From: Anaerolineae bacterium
GTDB taxonomy: Bacteria > Chloroflexota > Anaerolineae > B4-G1
Assembly: GCA_030612185.1 (NCBI GenBank)
Contig: JAUWOI010000148.1
Span: forward strand, 1 to 9,000
Reading direction: 5' to 3'
Length of the DNA: 9,000 nucleotides
Shown one piece after another: positions 7,652 to 9,000 of this stretch (positions are counted from its first letter, which is position 1; each line of letters opens with the position of its first letter). The position numbers were made by a program, and so were the translations under genes. A model generated the notes under the pieces. That model worked only from the letters and a program-made list of their open reading frames with translations, ran no database searches and was not told the DNA's origin.

Positions 7652-7738
7652 GCCACACCGCCGTGAACAGGCGGTGCTGGGCAACTTCATTCACCATCCG
7701 TATCCTGCCCAACACCGGCTCTTCAGGCCGGTGTGGCC
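7652..7738. repeat. Inverted pair of ~31-bp hairpins
   Basis: 7652-7682 (read on the minus strand) and 7707-7737 (plus strand) match at 26 of 31 positions. Each forms a stem: CACCGCC/GGCGGTG in the first, ACACCGGC/GCCGGTGT in the second, closed further out by GCC/GGC. Changes at stem positions 12 and 22 of the 31-mer are compensatory (C-G versus G-C), as are those at 15 and 20. The pair is separated by 24 bp. The arrangement resembles paired REP/BIME elements. Confidence 0.75.
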
Positions 7739-7769
7739 CATACCAAACTCGCCTTGGCGGTGCGTGGGT

Positions 7770-7799
7770 TTGACTTCCGTGGAAAGTGGACTATATTAT
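7770..7799 (+). promoter_or_regulatory. Sigma70-like promoter candidate
   Basis: TTGACT (7770-7775) is followed after 16 nt by TATATT (7792-7797), or after 18 nt by TATTAT (7794-7799). Each hexamer differs from the consensus at one position. This is the best sigma70-like match I found in the window. It faces the downstream gene at 8459, which would give a leader of about 650 nt crossing the inverted repeats and the hairpin array. Confidence 0.4.
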
Positions 7800-7852
7800 T
7801 TGCATCTGACCAACAAGAGCGCCTATCCTCTCAATATTTTGGGGCAATGCTC

Positions 7853-7951
7853 AGACCTCCGAGGTTTTTGTCCCAAATTCAGACATAATGTGGCGAACAA
7901 GGAGCCTCGGAAGCCGCATGGTGCCACAGGTTAAGGAAACCTCGGAGGTCT
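7853..7951. repeat. 15-bp perfect inverted repeat
   Basis: AGACCTCCGAGGTTT at 7853-7867 and its exact reverse complement at 7937-7951 are 69 bp apart. The core ACCTC-C-GAGGT is itself palindromic, so the sequence GAGGT...GTCCC after each copy also matches directly. A run of five T lies 10 nt after the second arm, too distant for a textbook terminator. It may be a dispersed palindromic repeat or an RNA stem. Confidence 0.75.
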
Positions 7952-8088
7952 CGTCCCGTCTTTTTGAGAGGATGCCACAGCGCCTCAGGGCTGGGGGCGT
8001 CTTGGCGGTCAACGTTCAACCCAGCGCAAGGCCCGCCCACCGTCAGGCCTGTCATGAGGAAGGCCGAAGGACCTCGCCGTGAGCGGAC

Positions 8089-8121
8089 TTCGGCTGAGTT
8101 TGGTCGAAGCCCTCAGCCGAA
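8089..8121. repeat. 10-bp inverted repeat
   Basis: TTCGGCTGAG (8089-8098) and CTCAGCCGAA (8112-8121) form a perfect 10-bp stem with a 13-nt loop that contains GGTCGAAGCC. The loop recalls the TCGAAG-containing REP-like motif at 7579-7600. No T tract follows. Confidence 0.6.
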
Positions 8122-8154
8122 CGGTACGGCGGGCGTCTTGGTGTGATGTGTGCA

Positions 8155-8315
8155 GTGCTTCTGATAGTCGCCAATGATTGAAATCATCGGCTGATATGGC
8201 AAAGTGCGTTAGAAACGCACTGAAATGCCATCTTGGAACCTGTTTCTAACAGGTTTCGGGTATCAGCGGAGCGTTTCAACGCTCCGCGTGGCTTCTGATA
8301 TCGCCCTGCCGGGCG
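8155..8315 (+). ncRNA. Hairpin array, candidate structured leader
   Basis: Five hairpins stand almost back to back: 8171-8190 (ATGATT/AATCAT); 8196-8231 (outer ATGGCA/TGCCAT, inner AGTGCGTT/AACGCACT, loop AGA); 8237-8255 (AACCTGTT/AACAGGTT, loop TCT); 8266-8287 (GCGGAGCGTT/AACGCTCCGC); 8302-8315 (CGCCC/GGGCG). GCTGATA (8190-8196) can pair with TATCAGC (8261-8267) and enclose hairpins two and three. GCTTCTGATAGTCGCC (8157-8172) and GCTTCTGATATCGCC (8291-8305) flank the array as near-direct repeats. It ends 36 bp before the small ORF. It may be a structured RNA or a mobile hairpin cluster; transcription is not shown. Confidence 0.5.
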
Positions 8316-8351
8316 TCATTCACCTGAAGTTTGGCGGAAAGGAGCGGAACT

Positions 8352-8465
8352 ATGAAAACACGATTATTCACCCTGTTGAACCTCATCTATGAGGCCATCG
8401 TATGTTCCCCTATCCGAGGTAGTCTTTTCGCAAGCGATACATCAGGAAGGAGCAGAAGATGTTGA
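8352..8465 (+). CDS. 37-codon upstream ORF overlapping the next start
   Basis: ATG at 8352 is preceded by GGAAAGGAG (8336-8344) at good spacing. The ORF starts MKTRLFTLLNLIYEA, which looks faintly like an export signal or leader peptide, and ends Arg-rich (GRSRRC) at TGA 8463-8465. Its end overlaps the first 7 nt of the next gene in another frame, so translational coupling is possible. It follows directly after the hairpin array. I recognise no family. It may be a regulatory leader peptide, the relic of an older start, or chance. Confidence 0.4.
   Translation: MKTRLFTLLNLIYEAIVCSPIRGSLFASDTSGRSRRC
8444..8452 (+). promoter_or_regulatory. Strong Shine-Dalgarno site
   Basis: AGGAAGGAG lies 6 nt before ATG 8459. 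In that frame a TAG at 8420-8422 excludes any earlier start, and no GTG or TTG lies between, so this site fixes the start of the downstream gene. Confidence 0.8.
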
Positions 8466-9000
8466 CCTGCACAAAGGTATGCAACTTGACGATAGCAGCA
8501 CTGTTGATCTTGACATTGGTGCCCGGCGACCTCACCGCCGCCGCGTCGCCAGAACCGCTGAGCGCGCTGAGCGACGCTGAGGCCGCTGAAGCCCATCTCA
8601 GCGATTTCAGCGCCTCTTCAGCACAGTCAGCGATTCAGTCCCCCGGCGCACCTACCACTGCCGCGTCACCCCGCGCGAATCGCATCTATACGCTGCTTCC
8701 AAGAGCCAATGCGGGCTGGGAAGAGGTAGGCGTTGGCTCAGCCAGCGGCGGGGGCATCAGCGACGACAGCGGCTGGTCTGACTATCCCTCGGTGGCGATT
8801 GCGCCGGATGGCATCCCTTACGTTGCCTGGCAAGACTGGGCCCAGCCTGTGCCTAGCGGGAACAAGGAAATCTACGTGCGGCGCTGGAATGGGAGCAGTT
8901 GGGAGGAGGTAGGGACGGGCTCGGCCAGCGGCGGGGGCATCAGCGACAACAGCGGTCACTCGTGGGGCCCTTCGGTGGCGATTGCACCGGATGGCATACC
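8459..9000 (+). CDS. Secreted repeat (propeller-like) protein, 3' partial
   Basis: The frame is open from ATG 8459 to the window end: 180 complete codons. MLTCTKVC is followed by a hydrophobic core LTIAALLILTLVPG and Ala-rich residues (LTAAAS), a convincing signal peptide. Residues about 33-75 are a low-complexity Ser/Ala/Pro-rich segment (for example LSALSDAEAAEAHLSDFS). From residue 89 a 61-residue repeat begins: EVGVGSASGGGISD, PSVAIAPDGIPYVAWQD, then EIYVRRWNGSSW; the second copy is cut by the edge. The PSVAIAPDG-PYVAW pattern is like blades of bacterial beta-propellers. Any catalytic or anchoring domain would lie outside the window, so the function is unknown. It is probably exported and extracellular. 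Confidence 0.85.
   Translation, partial: MLTCTKVCNLTIAALLILTLVPGDLTAAASPEPLSALSDAEAAEAHLSDFSASSAQSAIQSPGAPTTAASPRANRIYTLLPRANAGWEEVGVGSASGGGISDDSGWSDYPSVAIAPDGIPYVAWQDWAQPVPSGNKEIYVRRWNGSSWEEVGTGSASGGGISDNSGHSWGPSVAIAPDGI
8723..9000 (+). repeat. 183-bp coding tandem repeat
   Basis: The GAGGTAGG block recurs at 8723 and 8906, a period of 183 bp or 61 residues. Over the 32 residues seen in both copies, 27 are identical, and long nucleotide runs such as GCCAGCGGCGGGGGCATCAG are shared. The array probably continues past the window end. Confidence 0.85.

Larger units (their letters stand above)
7174..8351. other. 1.18-kb repeat-rich intergenic region
   Basis: No open frame here has a convincing protein-like sequence. 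The region holds, left to right, an AT-rich stretch with three 11-bp repeats, three 23-bp repeats, a REP-like motif, an inverted pair of hairpins, a promoter candidate, a 15-bp inverted repeat, a 10-bp inverted repeat and a hairpin array. Each is listed separately. Stretches 7432-7578 and 7953-8088 show nothing I can name. Confidence 0.7.

Noticed and set aside
7455..7934. Small frames on both strands (7455-7715 minus, 7674-7934 plus) sharing the peptide AQHRLF.
   Set aside because: The shared peptide comes from the inverted hairpin pair being read once on each strand. The rest is low-quality sequence with no protein-like pattern.
7888..8146. Overlapping 60-64 codon plus-strand frames.
   Set aside because: They are Arg/Pro-rich, cross inverted repeats and have no convincing ribosome binding site or domain.
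7174..8351. Search for tRNA or rRNA in the intergenic region.
   Set aside because: I found no cloverleaf with a T-loop motif and no rRNA-like stretch.

Overview
The window reads as a GC-rich bacterial chromosome fragment that is devoted to exported, multi-domain proteins and rich in small palindromic repeats. I see no RNA genes, no CRISPR array and no intact transposase. The mix of secreted beta-propeller and Ig-like proteins, a C-terminal K-I-Y-L-P-V-V tail and many dispersed hairpin repeats fits an environmental Chloroflexota (Anaerolineae-like) genome. That assignment is an inference from style, not from a marker gene.

Layout. (1) 2-3205 (+): the 3' part of a large secreted protein. It has 174-bp beta-propeller repeats, then an alpha/beta-hydrolase (lipase/esterase-like) domain, several beta-sandwich modules, an FN3-like module and the tail motif. 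(2) 3206-3444: a convergent intergenic region holding a 76-bp element with 21-bp inverted ends and six copies of a 13-bp tandem repeat. (3) 3445-7173 (-): a complete 1242-residue secreted protein, probably a glycoside hydrolase of the GH101/GH129/DUF5696 type. It has a mutarotase-like N-terminal region and two copies of a beta-sandwich module. Two identical 28-bp palindromic elements lie in frame inside it. (4) 7174-8351: 1.18 kb without a convincing gene, packed with repeats: three 11-bp direct repeats, three 23-bp direct repeats, an inverted pair of hairpins with compensatory changes, a 15-bp inverted repeat and an array of hairpins with related loops. A sigma70-like promoter candidate reads rightward from about 7770. 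(5) 8352-8465 (+): a 37-codon ORF with a good Shine-Dalgarno site that overlaps the next start. (6) 8459-9000 (+): the 5' part of a secreted protein with 183-bp (61-residue) repeats, running off the window.

The three large proteins look like independent exported enzymes or surface proteins, probably acting on extracellular polymers or esters. They do not form an obvious operon: genes 1 and 2 converge, and genes 2 and 3 diverge across the repeat-rich region. The most unusual signals are the in-frame palindrome insertions in the glycoside hydrolase, for which a paralogous module in the same protein serves as an uninserted control, and the two groups of structured hairpins between genes 2 and 3.
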